A DNA stretch of 64,000 bases from Allantophomopsis cytisporea (taxonomy: Eukaryota; Ascomycota; Leotiomycetes; Phacidiales; Phacidiaceae), in NCBI GenBank assembly GCA_024752435.1, contig CP103035.1, positions 1,674,001 through 1,738,000 on the forward strand, given 5' to 3'. Position 1 is the first letter of the stretch, and each line of letters starts with the position of its first letter. The position numbers and the translations under genes were made by a program. Positions 54,208 to 64,000 of this stretch are shown in pieces. A model generated the notes under the pieces. It was not told the origin of the DNA. It was given only the letters and a program-made list of their open reading frames with translations, and did not search any database.

Positions 54208-55155
54208 GATGGACGAGTATACTTTTTTGGAGGGGAGCGGATTGATCTCCGGGTTGGTGTGGAAGCTCTTCGCAGCTCAATCAAAGATGGAATTCTTTAA
54301 AGAGAATGAGAACTCAATGAGGATTGCAAGATAGAAAAGTTTAGCAACAAGGAGAGATTAAGATTCGTCTTCTTTTCCACCGTTTGAATTGGGTATTGTG
54401 TGCGAGTATGTATGATGAATGTGGAAGTTGATGATATTATGATTTATTTGTTTTGGAGAGTTCAGTGAGAGACAATAAGGTCATAGCTCCACAATTTGGG
54501 TTATGTCAAGTCGAAACGGTCGACGTCATGTACCAGTAGAAGAATGCCAAGGAAGAGAGCAGCACCTGCAGCCAAACCATTCCTATAGCGGATTTTATTA
54601 TGGTAATACTTGCAATCGGAGAGTCGAGCTGAGCGGAGATGTGCTTTTCTCACCCAGATCGGAGTTAAATTAGCATCGTCTTAGGATTCGATTGAGTAAG
54701 GTAGCGAATTCTGCTATGTGAGTAGGAAGACCAGTAGAGCAGAGTAGAGCAGAGTAGAGTAGAGTTGAGTAGAGTAGTAGAATAGAGCGTAGAGAAGTGG
54801 ATAGAGCTATCCCAGTGACAGCCAATGATAGAGCTGGAAATCCATGATATTCATGTACAATACTCCTACAGTATGAATATCCATGGACTCTTCCGGTCAA
54901 TAGACATCGAATCGAATCTTCATCATTTCCTACTTACTAAGTAAATGCATTCCAAAGTTGCGGCCGAAAAGTCGCAATCATGCTCCCCAGCTTCGTGGAT
55001 TCAAATCACGTGTGGATTACAGATAAGGGGGTCCATAAATGTGACGTATCTATTGGACAATCTGAATTCAACCCACGTCTCAGCGCGTCGCAATAGAGCT
55101 TCCGCTTCAGCGTATCAATTCTCGAACTCAGCGCTGCATTAGCATCTACAACACC
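54208..55155. promoter_or_regulatory. Divergent promoter region, TMEM69-like gene / conserved unknown gene
   Basis: About 950 bp. It contains the pentamer array at 54733-54777 and CACGTG at 55007-55012, ~150 bp before the next ATG. No coding region is supported. Confidence 0.45.
54733..54777. repeat. Imperfect AGAGT/AGAGC pentamer array
   Basis: About nine tandem copies of a 5-nt unit (AGTAG, AGCAG, AGTTG variants) lie in the region between two divergent genes. The array is short and variable between copies, a plausible microsatellite. Confidence 0.75.
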
Positions 55156-55913
55156 ATGGGCATCTTCAAAACTCTCATTCAGACCACACTTGTCGGCGGC
55201 GCCGCGACCACCGGCGCCTTCTTCGTCGGTGTGCGCAACTCCAAGTTTGTGCCATTGTCCGCCAGCGACCCCATTTGGACCTCCGCAACCTTCAAGAAGT
55301 TCAACCCCGAAAAGAACCCCACCACGAACGATTTGTGCGTGCGCAAGGTGCCTCTGAACCAATTGAAGCCACAGCTGTTGGAGAAGGAGGGGAGGTTGGT
55401 TGAGGCATTTTGTGCTGGTCTTTGGGGTGGTTTAGGTAAGCTGCAATTGACCGCCATTGTGGTTTCTCTGCTGTCAGGAATTGTATTTGCTTTGGATAGG
55501 CACTGATGAGTCCCCCAGGATATGCTTTCCAGCGTGCTTACCTGGAACGCAAATACCACGGCCCTGAAACTGCGTACCAGCTGTGGACGCGTGAGCAGCT
55601 GCTGGCCAGCAAGTACGAGGTTGGCACACAGATCACCGATCATTTCGAGGTTGTGGAACACACGCCCGAGCACATCACAGTTCGCTGTGGAGACTCTCCT
55701 CGCAAGAGGGATGTGCGACCATCTGACGGAGTTTTCGAGATGGGCGCTGTGATTAAGAAGGATGAGGGTGTTGCGGAGTTCAGGCTGAAGAGTGTTTTCT
55801 ATCAGGGTTTGGGTAAGGCCGAAGGCGAGCCAATGCCATCTCACATTGCCTGGCTACACCAGCAATACACCAAGTTGTTGATGGAGACTGCGATTCGAAA
55901 CGTGACGCTTTAG
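55156..55913 (+). CDS. Conserved fungal protein of unknown function
   Basis: I do not recognise the family. Exons are 55156-55435 and 55519-55913 with an 83-nt intron, giving 224 aa. Splicing restores a smooth reading ..LWGGLGYAFQRAYLERKYHG. The N terminus (LIQTTLVGGAATTGAFFVG, ~7-25) is one hydrophobic segment, which could be a membrane anchor or a mitochondrial signal-anchor. The rest is soluble: Trp/Tyr-rich (YQLWTREQLLASKYEVGTQITDHFEVVEHT) with a beta-strand-like second half (HITVRCGDSPRKRD, VFEMGAVIKKDEGVAEFRLKSVFYQG). The codon pattern and intron placement support a real gene. Confidence 0.82.
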
Positions 55914-56560
55914 GCTGGCTCAGTGTTGAACATAGGACAGGCGATGATACCCAGGTACTTGTGCATTCATCAGAACGAAGATTTGGGCTAGAGGAGAGTG
56001 TTGTGTATATGCTGTTCATTGTGTGAGATAATATTGAATCCCATCATAATACCAGACGTGCGCTTCTTTAGCTAGAACAGTTGATTCCAGAAGTTACCTT
56101 TCCATGCAAGCGTTTTTGCGAATTATCAAGATATCTGTAAGCATCATTTCAATGATTTTACTCGTGAATATGCAGGGTCTGCTAACTCGTATACAAATTC
56201 ATTTCACAAATTTCATTTCAAATAAGGCATTTTAGAGGATGGCCATTATTTCAATCTAGTGAAATCCACCGATCTTTGGATGTATGGAAACTAGCCTCTG
56301 CAATCATAACAGTAGCAAATGACATGGAAAGACTTCCTGGTTGGCGGTTCGAATATCAGACTTAGATAGCTCTCAGGCTCATAATATTCGCAGCAAGTTA
56401 TAGGCCCGTACGTTGTCGCAACATCTGTTGTCTCGATACCATTGCATTTGAAAGGTTGTGATTGACAAAAATACGTCTATTCAATACAAAAAGTGGTTGA
56501 ACTAATCTCAAACTTGGTTACCAACGCTCCCAAACGCCTCGACGCAATGCAATTCTTATC
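55914..56560. other. Convergent intergenic region, unknown gene / SLC35-type transporter
   Basis: About 650 bp of AT-rich 3' sequence. A GGTTCGAAT at ~56346 recalls a tRNA B-box but has no matching stem; no tRNA is called. Confidence 0.5.
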
Positions 56561-57899
56561 CTACAAATGCTCGATAGGCTCCTCAGGTAACAGCTCCTCA
56601 ACATCTCCCACAACACAAGATCTAAGGGGTGGCTGTACAATGCCATTGAACAAGAAAGTTCCATAGACAAGAAGAGCAAACCCAACAACTTGTAACCACT
56701 TAAAGCTCTCCCATCCAAGACCAAGAGATACAATCCAGATGAAGAGTGTACGGCAAGTGTCGATAGTGCTTCTCGAGGTAGCAGATACAGTGCGTGTAAC
56801 GGAGAGACCGAAGAAGTTGAACCCACTGCAAGATGTTAGTAGATATCTACCATAAAGTTCAAGAAACTTACCCAATGCTGATCATGATCAACAAACTGCT
56901 GATACCAATTGCTCGATAACTTGTGAGTTCTCTCCATCCCTCAACAGCATCGAAATATCCGTATCTTCCAGCATCTGTGCGTCCAACTATCAACTGCATC
57001 ACTATCATGCCGATAACAGTAACGGCAAAACCAAACAACCCCTCCCAACCAACAACCTTCAGCGGTTCTAGTGCATATTTTTCCAAGATGAACTCCTCGA
57101 GAACGAATTGTGTAGCTGTGAAGATCTGTGCGCCAGCAATAAGAAAGACACCGATGATAGTTCTAACAGCCTCCGGGGTCCTGGCTTCACGAGCAACAAT
57201 CTCTACGGCTTCTCTTGCCATCAACAGTGCTTGGCTTGCAGCTTTGTGATCCTTGTAGATAGCTCCAGCGAGTCCAACAATTCCAACCCCGAGCACTACT
57301 GTCACCAGTGCAAACCACTGGAACACCCATAGCCTTCTCTTGAGAAAGACAACGCTGAAGAGACCGACGAAGAGTACCAAGGCGCCACGAGTCATCTGGT
57401 AAATACTTGCGACCACGAAAAGTAACCCCACGTTCATCAATGTGGTGCCGCAAATGTCGCAGATCGCAGGTAGCGACAGGATCGTGACTTTGAATCCCGT
57501 CAAGGGGATTCTCTCATCTTTCGCGGGTGTAAGTTGTGTTCTCGAATGAATACTAGCATCATCATCGGCGGTTCCGTTATCGGTAGCTACAGCACTGTAC
57601 TCTCCACCCTCATCCTTCTTCGTGTACTTGCGATAAAGGGACATGAGTCCCACGACGAGCCAACATCCCATTTCACCGATGAACATCTGGGCGGTCTGGA
57701 TGACTGGTTGTTCGAAGTTCTGACGTAGCTTTGGATTTGGGTTATCGCAATCACGAACACATTGGTTATCCTGCAAAGGTTAGACAGAGCAAATCATACA
57801 AAAGTAACATACTTGATATTTTGTGAGGAGTGTGTTACAGCATCCCGTCACCAACATCATAGCGACCAGAAAGGGAACGATCGCTTTAGGAGGAGCCAT
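56561..57899 (-). CDS. SLC35F6-like drug/metabolite transporter
   Basis: Member of the drug/metabolite transporter superfamily, nucleotide-sugar-transporter-like, with ten helices. Exons are 57899-57813, 57770-56872 and 56825-56561; introns are 42 (the shortest in the window) and 46 nt; the product is 416 aa. The start MAPPKAIVPFLVAMMLVTGCCNTLLTKYQDNQCVRDC matches SLC35F6-type proteins, with the TLLTKYQD motif restored by splicing. DICGTTLMNVGLLFVVASIYQMTRGALVLFVGLFSVVFLKR is the central conserved segment, and a hydrophilic acidic loop occupies ~85-115. GGFNFFGLSVTRTVSATSRSTIDTCRTLFIWIVSL after intron 2 is the second repeat. Family location is Golgi, lysosome or mitochondrial membranes; substrate unknown. 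Confidence 0.88.
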
Positions 57900-58697
57900 A
57901 ATGCTTACTGCCTTCCTGCGATGACGAAGGAATAGAGTGGTGTGACGAAGCTTTTACGCTTCCTTTCGATATTATGGCTTTGAAGCCGCGAAGGTGTTGA
58001 TGATGGATGATATGTTGTGCCTTTGCTGACCTCGGGGTCTTAGTCAGGTGTCTTATTGAGGTTCACTTTGAGTATGACGGTACACGCTAAGTATAAGCAG
58101 GGGTCTGTAACAATGACCGGGACCCGAGGTATATTTATCATCGTGAATTTCATTCAACTCAGACATTATTTATGAGCTTGTGAACAACTCCACCCTTCTC
58201 GCAGCGTTAAGCTGGCTAATAAATGAGCGAATTATGTATGATACGAATTGTTGTATCATCCAGTTTAAATGCATAACTACAACACGAAGGAGAACAGCAT
58301 GATGGTAGACACAAGTACCTAACTTAGAAAAATAGCTTGGAAAACATAGTTCCAAATTAGACTCACGTGACAAATAGACTCTTTTTAACTCCTCAGGTCG
58401 ATAACTCTCGCTGTAGCAATAACGAGGTTCAACATGTGGTGAAGTAAGCACTTTGTAGATATCTCGACCGCAATAATATCAACGTACCTCAATGGTAACT
58501 CGGTCACTAACGATTCAATTCGTGTTGCCTTAATGCCTAAGGCATAGATACCCAACCACTACTGACATCTTATGCCTCGGCACAGTCAATAACACGTCGA
58601 TGAAAGCCCATCGTCTTGCCAAGAATAGGTGTTTTAACATTGAGTTCTTACATTGTTTCTCAGCTATAGGCAGCCTAAGGTCATAAGCATTCTGACA
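57900..58697. promoter_or_regulatory. Divergent promoter region, SLC35-type gene / trimethyllysine dioxygenase
   Basis: About 800 bp between diverging genes. CACGTG at 58364-58369 and AT-rich DNA are present. A minus-strand frame at 58170-58451 has no supporting motif. Confidence 0.45.
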
Positions 58698-60543
58698 ATG
58701 ATATCCTGCTTATCACAGAAATTGCTGCGAGCTACTGTGGTGAAGCCAAAACTGCTTTTATCTCGGGTTTCCGTGGTCTCCTTTCACCAATCTAATATCA
58801 AAGAATATGCTGCTCGCGGGAAACGCAAAGCACCCAAGCCAGATATCAAAAATAAGGATCCATATCTCTTGTACGAAAGACCTTCGGATGGCTTCAGCAA
58901 GTATTCATTGGACCATGATGCACGATCGTTGTTTTTAGAAGTCAAAACGAGTGTAGGAGACACTGAGATAAAGGACTTGTGAGTGCACATAAATTGAGTC
59001 CAATATCAGTGTCACTAAAACTATAATAGGCCCTACTTGTGGCTTAGGTAATTCGATGAGTATAAGCACATATAAGGCTATTCTTACAAGTATATAGAGA
59101 TAACTGCCACTGTTGCGAATGCGTCAACCAAGATACCATGCAACGGTCTATGGATACGTTCTCGGTAACATAGATTACTTAGTGAGAAGGTGCATTCACT
59201 AAGGCTCTCCCAGATCCCGTCGGATATACATCCTAAATCAGTGGCAATATTGAAAGAAGGGATTATAATCAATTGTGGGTGTTCTCTGAAAATTGATGAC
59301 TTGATGCTGATTTGGTTCTAGGGGATCATCTCGACCACGCCAGCTTTTATAGTACGCGATGGCTCAAACATCAACTAATTCAAGAGCCGCAGAAAAGTAC
59401 AACACGGTCAGGGATCCAGTAAGACACTTCGAATTTATACGAATTGGTGTCATACTCGTGACTAAATTTTACTAGACAATCTTTTTGGGATGCTTCCATT
59501 GGTGAACAACCTCCCTCAGTCTCCTATGAGGAAGTAATGGCAACAGAGGATGGCGTGGCTGAGTGGACATCAAAGATAGTAGGTGATCTGTATTTTGGGA
59601 CCAGCAAGTACTGACTCCTAAGTAGCGTCAATATGGATTCTGCTTCGTAGACGGATCCCCAGTATCACCAGAAGCGACGAAGACTTTACTAGAGCGCATC
59701 TCTATCATTAGGGAGACGCACTATGGTATGCCATTACATTTTCAGATTCTTTATATGTTACTAAAGCACACCAGGAGGGTTCTATGACTTCACATCCGAT
59801 CTCACTATGAAAGATACCGCTTATACGTCGTTAGCACTTGATGCTCACACCGACACAACATACTTCTCCGAGCCAGTTGGACTACAGGCCTTTCACATGC
59901 TCTCACACACCGAAGGTACCGGCGGAAATTCTCTTCTTGTAGACGGATTCAAAGCTGCTGCAACATTGAAAAAAGAGAACGCGCATGCATGGTCTGTACT
60001 ACAGCAGCAAAAAATCACGTGGCATTCAAGTGGGAACAAAGGCATAAGCATTCAGCCACATGCAAAATTCCCAGTCATTGAGGCACACGATCTATCAGAA
60101 CGGCCATTTAATGTTAATGGCGAAGTTGATAAGGAACACCAGCTACAAGTGTATAGGATAAGATGGAATAACGACGATAGGGGACGGCTCAGCCTCGATC
60201 AAGACGTTAAGGAGTGGTACGAGGCTGCGAGATTATGGAATACCATATTGAAGAGGGAAGAGAACCAATATTGGCAGCAACTTCAGCCGGGCAGAGTGCT
60301 AGGTATGGTTTGTGTATCCTTTGAGGAGAGTTGTACTAATATGCAGAAGTTTTCGACAACTGGCGTGTACTTCATGGACGATCTGCATTTACTGGCAAGC
60401 GTAGAATGTGTGGTGCATACCGTAAGTTCTTCTTTCTGGAGTCTGTACCATTTGTTAATAATTTAGTGAATCGCGACGACTTCATGTCACGCTGGCGAAA
60501 CACGAACTTCACGCGTGAGGAAATCCTCGAAGACATTCTGTGA
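58698..60543 (+). CDS. cbs-1: Trimethyllysine dioxygenase (first carnitine-biosynthesis enzyme)
   Basis: Fe(II)/2-oxoglutarate dioxygenase hydroxylating N6-trimethyllysine to 3-hydroxy-N6-trimethyllysine in mitochondria. Ten exons: 58698-58978, 59030-59047 (18 nt), 59098-59164, 59214-59274, 59322-59418, 59476-59578, 59626-59725, 59775-60302, 60347-60421, 60467-60543; introns 44-57 nt; 468 aa. All phases agree. The N-terminal ~30 residues are basic, mitochondrial. The zinc-type segment LPYLWLRDNCHCCEC (~94-108) needs the 18-nt exon. FYDFTSDLTMKDTAYT precedes LDAHTDTTYF (His267, Asp269); WRVLHGRSAFTGKRRMCGAY has His428. VRWNNDDR-type text (YRIRWNNDDRGR) lies between. It ends NRDDFMSRWRNTNF. Gamma-butyrobetaine hydroxylase is the related alternative, but the DFTSDLTMKDTAYT and NNDDR text favour this enzyme. 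Confidence 0.93.
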
Positions 60544-61408
60544 AAGCATAGCAATGGGCCTCTCATTGAGGTTGCAAACGATCAGTCGATCTCCTCTTGT
60601 CTGCATCTGTCGTGTTTGGGCCATTGTATGCGGACAGGGTGTCCTTGAAATCAGCAAGCTCAATAGATTCGGCAAGATACTCGAAATAGAATAGAGGAAT
60701 ACCCTGGTGGTTTTCTAGGATTGAAACATTTGGCATTGTGACTTCGTATGATTTGCAATGATATTAAATGCTAGTGTTCTGAAAGGCATTGAATTTCTCT
60801 ATTTCACTGATGTATTGAAACGTGCTTCCTTCAATATTCGGTGTAACTGTAGCGTTACTTTATAAAATCTACTTTGGTGGGGTCGGTATTCCGGTGCGGG
60901 AGTTGAAAGCTGGGGTATTTATCATGTACCTGGGGTCACTGCTACGTCATATTATGCGTGGGAGCTGACTGGAGGTCTTTCAATAAACCGCAGAAATTTG
61001 GATAAATAGACCACATATCACCAACTTTCGAGCAAGAGTCATGTACAGTCAATTCATCCACTTATTCAACCATGAGTAAAGCAGCTGTTTTGTGGAGATC
61101 CGACATTTTTACGGGGTTGAACCGATTAAGCCGGTAGAGCTCAACGATTGGTGCGCATACATCATAGGTAATGCGCATAGCGTTCGGTCAAGACTCCCCC
61201 GCCATGATGTCCTGCGGTCCAATAATCGGATAATCCCACAATAATAATGTTTGGTTATCGCAGCTCTAGGTCGAGAGTGGAGCACATCAAAAGGAACAAA
61301 GCTTCAATAGCATGAACCTCAAATAGAGCTCAGGACGTCTCTCTGTACTGATTATCGCTTTCTCTTCACTTTGGATACCATCCCAAACTTCAGTGTTCAT
61401 CATTTCCT
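60544..61408. other. Intergenic region, trimethyllysine dioxygenase / L-arabinitol dehydrogenase
   Basis: 865 bp. It contains the dioxygenase 3' end and the promoter of the next gene. No gene is supported. Confidence 0.5.
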
Positions 61409-62590
61409 ATGGCGCCCTCCGCAATCAGCAGCTTGGAATCTTCCACATTGGTGAAGCCCACCAAATCTAACATCGGAGTCTTCACAAACCCGGAGCATGA
61501 CCTGTGGGTAGCAGAAGCCCAGCCTTCATTGGAGAGTGTCGAGAAGGGTGATAGCTTGAAGATCGGAGAGGTCACTGTCGGTATCAAGAGTACTGGAATC
61601 TGTGGGTGAGTTGTTGGTTCCTGCTAGCTTTTAGGATCTAGCGCTGACACATTATTCAGTTCAGATGTGCATTTCTGGCATGCTGGATGTATAGGACCTA
61701 TGATCGTCGAAGACACACATATTCTAGGCCACGAATCCGCTGGTGTTGTTTTGGCGGTTCATCCTTCCGTTGAGCATCTCAAAGTCGGCGACCGAGTTGC
61801 TATAGAACCAAATATTATCTGTAATGAGTGTGAGCCATGTCTCACTGGAAGATACAATGGCTGTGAGAAGGTACAGTTCTTGTCTACGCCACCTGTTGAT
61901 GGATTACTTCGACGATACGTCAACCACCCCGCCATTTGGTGTCACAAGATTGGTGATATGTCGTTCGAGAATGGTGCTTTGTTAGAGCCATTGAGTGTAG
62001 CTCTGGCTTGTATGCAGAGATCGGGTGTCGCTCTTGGTGATCCAGTCTTAATCTGTGGCGCTGGACCAATTGGGTTGATTACTCTGCTCTGTTGCCGAGC
62101 TGCTGGTGCTGAACCGATTGTCATCACTGACATCGATGAGGGGAGATTGGAATTTGCAAAGAAGATTGTGCCATCAATAATTACCCACAAGGTTGCGAGA
62201 CAGTCTGCTGAAGATGCCGCAAAGTCAATTGTGGACTCCTTTGGGGGAATCGAGCCAGCAGTGGCTTTAGAGTGTACTGGAGTCGAAAGCAGTGTTTCTG
62301 CAGCGATTTGGGCCGTCAAGTTTGGTGGAAAAGTTTTCGTGATTGGAGTCGGAAAGAATGAAATGACTATGCCTTTCATGAGGCTGAGTACGCGTGAGGT
62401 CGATCTGCAGTTCCAGTACCGATACAGCAACACATGGCCAAGAGCCATCCGCCTCGTGCAAAGTGGTATCATAGATATGCAGAAGCTTGTTACTCATCGG
62501 TTTCAGCTCGAAGATGCTGTCAAGGCGTTTGAAACGGCTGCGGATCCAAAGACTGGTGCGATCAAGGTTCAGATCAAGAGCGAGGACTAA
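61409..62590 (+). CDS. lad1: L-arabinitol 4-dehydrogenase (medium-chain zinc dehydrogenase)
   Basis: Oxidises L-arabinitol to L-xylulose in fungal L-arabinose catabolism with NAD+. Exons are 61409-61605 and 61660-62590 with a 54-nt intron, giving 375 aa, matching LAD/LadA. The catalytic zinc site is GICGSDVHFWHAG (Cys65 and neighbours, assembled across the intron) and GHESAG. The structural zinc loop is CNECEPCLTGRYNGCE. The NAD-binding Rossmann motif is CGAGPIGLITLLCCRAAGA. The next strand is IVITDIDEGRLEFAK, with an Asp that favours NAD over NADP. FQYRYSNTWPRAIRLV is conserved in arabinitol/sorbitol/xylitol dehydrogenases. Xylitol dehydrogenase is the alternative, but the length and the VQFLSTPPVDGLLRRYVNHP segment favour LAD. 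Confidence 0.9.
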
Positions 62591-63364
62591 GAGCCACGAG
62601 TTTGGAGAGTGTTCATAGATAACGTAGAGCTAGGACGTGTTGGGTATGCCGTGTTACAGGAAATCAAGTATTCGAATCCAACCATAATATATTCGGATCA
62701 AGAAGTTCCACGTTGGTTCGCTGTATAATCTTAGTCTGATTGCTTACTTATCGTATGCTCCGTATCGTTTTAACGTTTACCTTCAATCTTACTTTCTACG
62801 CTGTCGCGCTACACCCTCAACCCTCACCACAATTGGTACGATTGGCTTCATTCTCAACGTACACCCTCCCTGAGTGTGCTATCTTAGGTAGATAGTAATT
62901 TTAGAATCGCTACTCTAGCAGCTTCTTATTCTAAGCTGCTTTGTGCTTCTAACAAATATATATAGCTGCAGAGACTGTGCTCGGCATCGAAGAACTCATT
63001 GAGATCAGTAGAATCGCCAGCGGCTTACCAGCTTTCCACCACCATTACATTCGAAGCACGTATTTACTTTGAGGTTTGGGAAATCGTCTATTATTACACT
63101 AGCCTTTCTTTTGAATCCTATACTTACCACCGCCCTTCAGGAATGGAGGCAGAAAGGCAGAAAAAGTCCCCTAGAAAACCCTTCGCTCTTAAACGAAATT
63201 CACCATTTCTTTGCCCATTCCTACGTTCTGTCTGTAACCTCTTGAAAATCTCTATCGGATCTTTACAAGAAGGATTGACCTTAGTAATTCTGCGTCACAA
63301 TATACCAAAATGAAGTATCAAGAGAGAAGTATATAAAAAGGCACGTCAATAAGTAACTGAGTAT
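62591..63364. other. Intergenic region, L-arabinitol dehydrogenase / ankyrin-repeat gene
   Basis: About 770 bp. A TTAGGTAGATAG element at 62884-62895 and a TATATATA at 62956-62965 are present. A plus-strand frame at 62999-63313 lacks an ATG near its start and has only a Lys/Arg-rich tail; I do not call it. Confidence 0.45.
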
Positions 63365-64000
63365 TTAGCTATCCCTCAAAACTCGACGCATGCTTGCCCC
63401 TGCACGACACTCTAAAGGGAAGTGAATCGGCGATCTCCAAATTTCCCTAGATGCCAACTTCCCCCCTGCTGCTTCTAGGATTGCTACAACATTGTCATCT
63501 CTATGGCATAGATTTTCATATTCTTGACGAGACCAATTCCTGTCTTCCATCATCCGTTTGGACCTCCGATCCTTAGTGTTCATTACTGCATTCAATGGCG
63601 TCTCGTGCCAAGAGACTTTGATGTCGACATCACCTTCGTGCTCCTTTCTATAACACCGATGAATAGCATTCACAGGAGCGCCATTCATACTCAGTGCCTC
63701 CACACAACGTGGCATTGCCCTCGATGCGAAGCAGTGAAGCAGCGTCTCTCCATCAGTGTTGCCTTCTTCCACCACCCTGCGCTTCTTTTCGAGATCAGGA
63801 CAGGAAAACACAAATTTCTCAAGCATCTGAACAACTTTCAGATCGACATCTTCCTTGAAGGCTGGGTCTTCATATGCCAGGAACGCAAATATACTTGATC
63901 CATCTTTAGTTGCGTTGGGAGACGTTTCGCTGGTTTCCCGCTCTTCGATATCTGCGCCCTCAGACAGGAAGTAGTCTACCAAATCCATCAAAGCAAAGTG
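63365..64000 (-). CDS. Ankyrin-repeat protein (5' end off window)
   Basis: The C-terminal ~211 residues of a larger protein whose start lies beyond the right edge. Three ankyrin-like units are visible: LMDLVDYFLSEGADIEERE near the edge, GETLLHCFASRAMPRCVEALSMNGAPVNAIH, and ETPLNAVMNTKDRRS...DDNVVAILEAAGGKLASRE. Between the first and second is an acidic helix-rich insertion. There is no intron in this part. The family is large in Pezizomycotina and its members have varied functions, so nothing more can be said about its role. Confidence 0.8.
   Translation of the reverse strand, partial: HFALMDLVDYFLSEGADIEERETSETSPNATKDGSSIFAFLAYEDPAFKEDVDLKVVQMLEKFVFSCPDLEKKRRVVEEGNTDGETLLHCFASRAMPRCVEALSMNGAPVNAIHRCYRKEHEGDVDIKVSWHETPLNAVMNTKDRRSKRMMEDRNWSRQEYENLCHRDDNVVAILEAAGGKLASREIWRSPIHFPLECRAGASMRRVLRDS

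Noticed and set aside
62637..62690. TTCGAATCC resembling a tRNA B-box
   Set aside because: No matching acceptor or D/T stems and no A-box at proper spacing.
1..64000. Biosynthetic gene cluster or defence system
   Set aside because: No PKS, NRPS, terpene synthase, NLR or transposase core gene was seen; neighbouring genes belong to unrelated pathways.

Overview
The window is 64 kb of nuclear DNA from a filamentous ascomycete (Pezizomycotina). Genes are split by short introns of about 42-170 nt with GT..AG ends. Both strands are used, spacing is 0.3-3 kb, and the protein set is eukaryotic and fungal (diphthamide, DSC ubiquitin ligase, L-arabinitol dehydrogenase, methylcitrate synthase, INO1, fungal MFS and GH76 families). 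Moderate GC and protein style suggest a leotiomycete-like fungus, but that placement is inference. I reconstructed 27 protein-coding genes. The first (MFS transporter) runs off the left edge and the last (ankyrin-repeat protein) runs off the right edge.

Layout. 0-9 kb: MFS transporter, DPH1, mitochondrial enoyl-CoA hydratase, EFM4-type methyltransferase, histidinol phosphatase. 9-18 kb: secreted tannase/feruloyl-esterase family protein, a gene-poor stretch with a decayed coding relic, tRNA dimethylallyltransferase (MOD5), then a long upstream region of INO1. 18-31 kb: INO1, IMP2, a GH13 amylase-type enzyme, an FAD oxidoreductase, glutathione peroxidase, NOP16, a DHA2 transporter. 31-43 kb: gamma-glutamyltransferase-like protein, RNase H2 catalytic subunit, a DUF1275 membrane protein, methylcitrate/citrate synthase, secreted GH76 protein. 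43-58 kb: acyl-CoA dehydrogenase, TUL1/Dsc1, NAD(P)HX dehydratase, carotenoid oxygenase, TMEM69-like mitochondrial protein, a conserved unknown, a SLC35-type transporter. 58-64 kb: trimethyllysine dioxygenase (10 exons), L-arabinitol 4-dehydrogenase, ankyrin protein.

The genes do not form a recognisable biosynthetic cluster. There is a loose theme of mitochondrial and short-chain acyl metabolism (enoyl-CoA hydratase, methylcitrate synthase, acyl-CoA dehydrogenase, carnitine-pathway dioxygenase, IMP2, TMEM69-like), but the genes are scattered among housekeeping genes and this looks coincidental. No rRNA, tRNA, CRISPR or intact transposon was seen. I found no convincing undescribed system. The most useful observations concern gene structure: an 18-nt and a 19-nt microexon, an alternative mitochondrial start on glutathione peroxidase, a frame-neutral intron, and a decayed gene at 11.8-12.65 kb.
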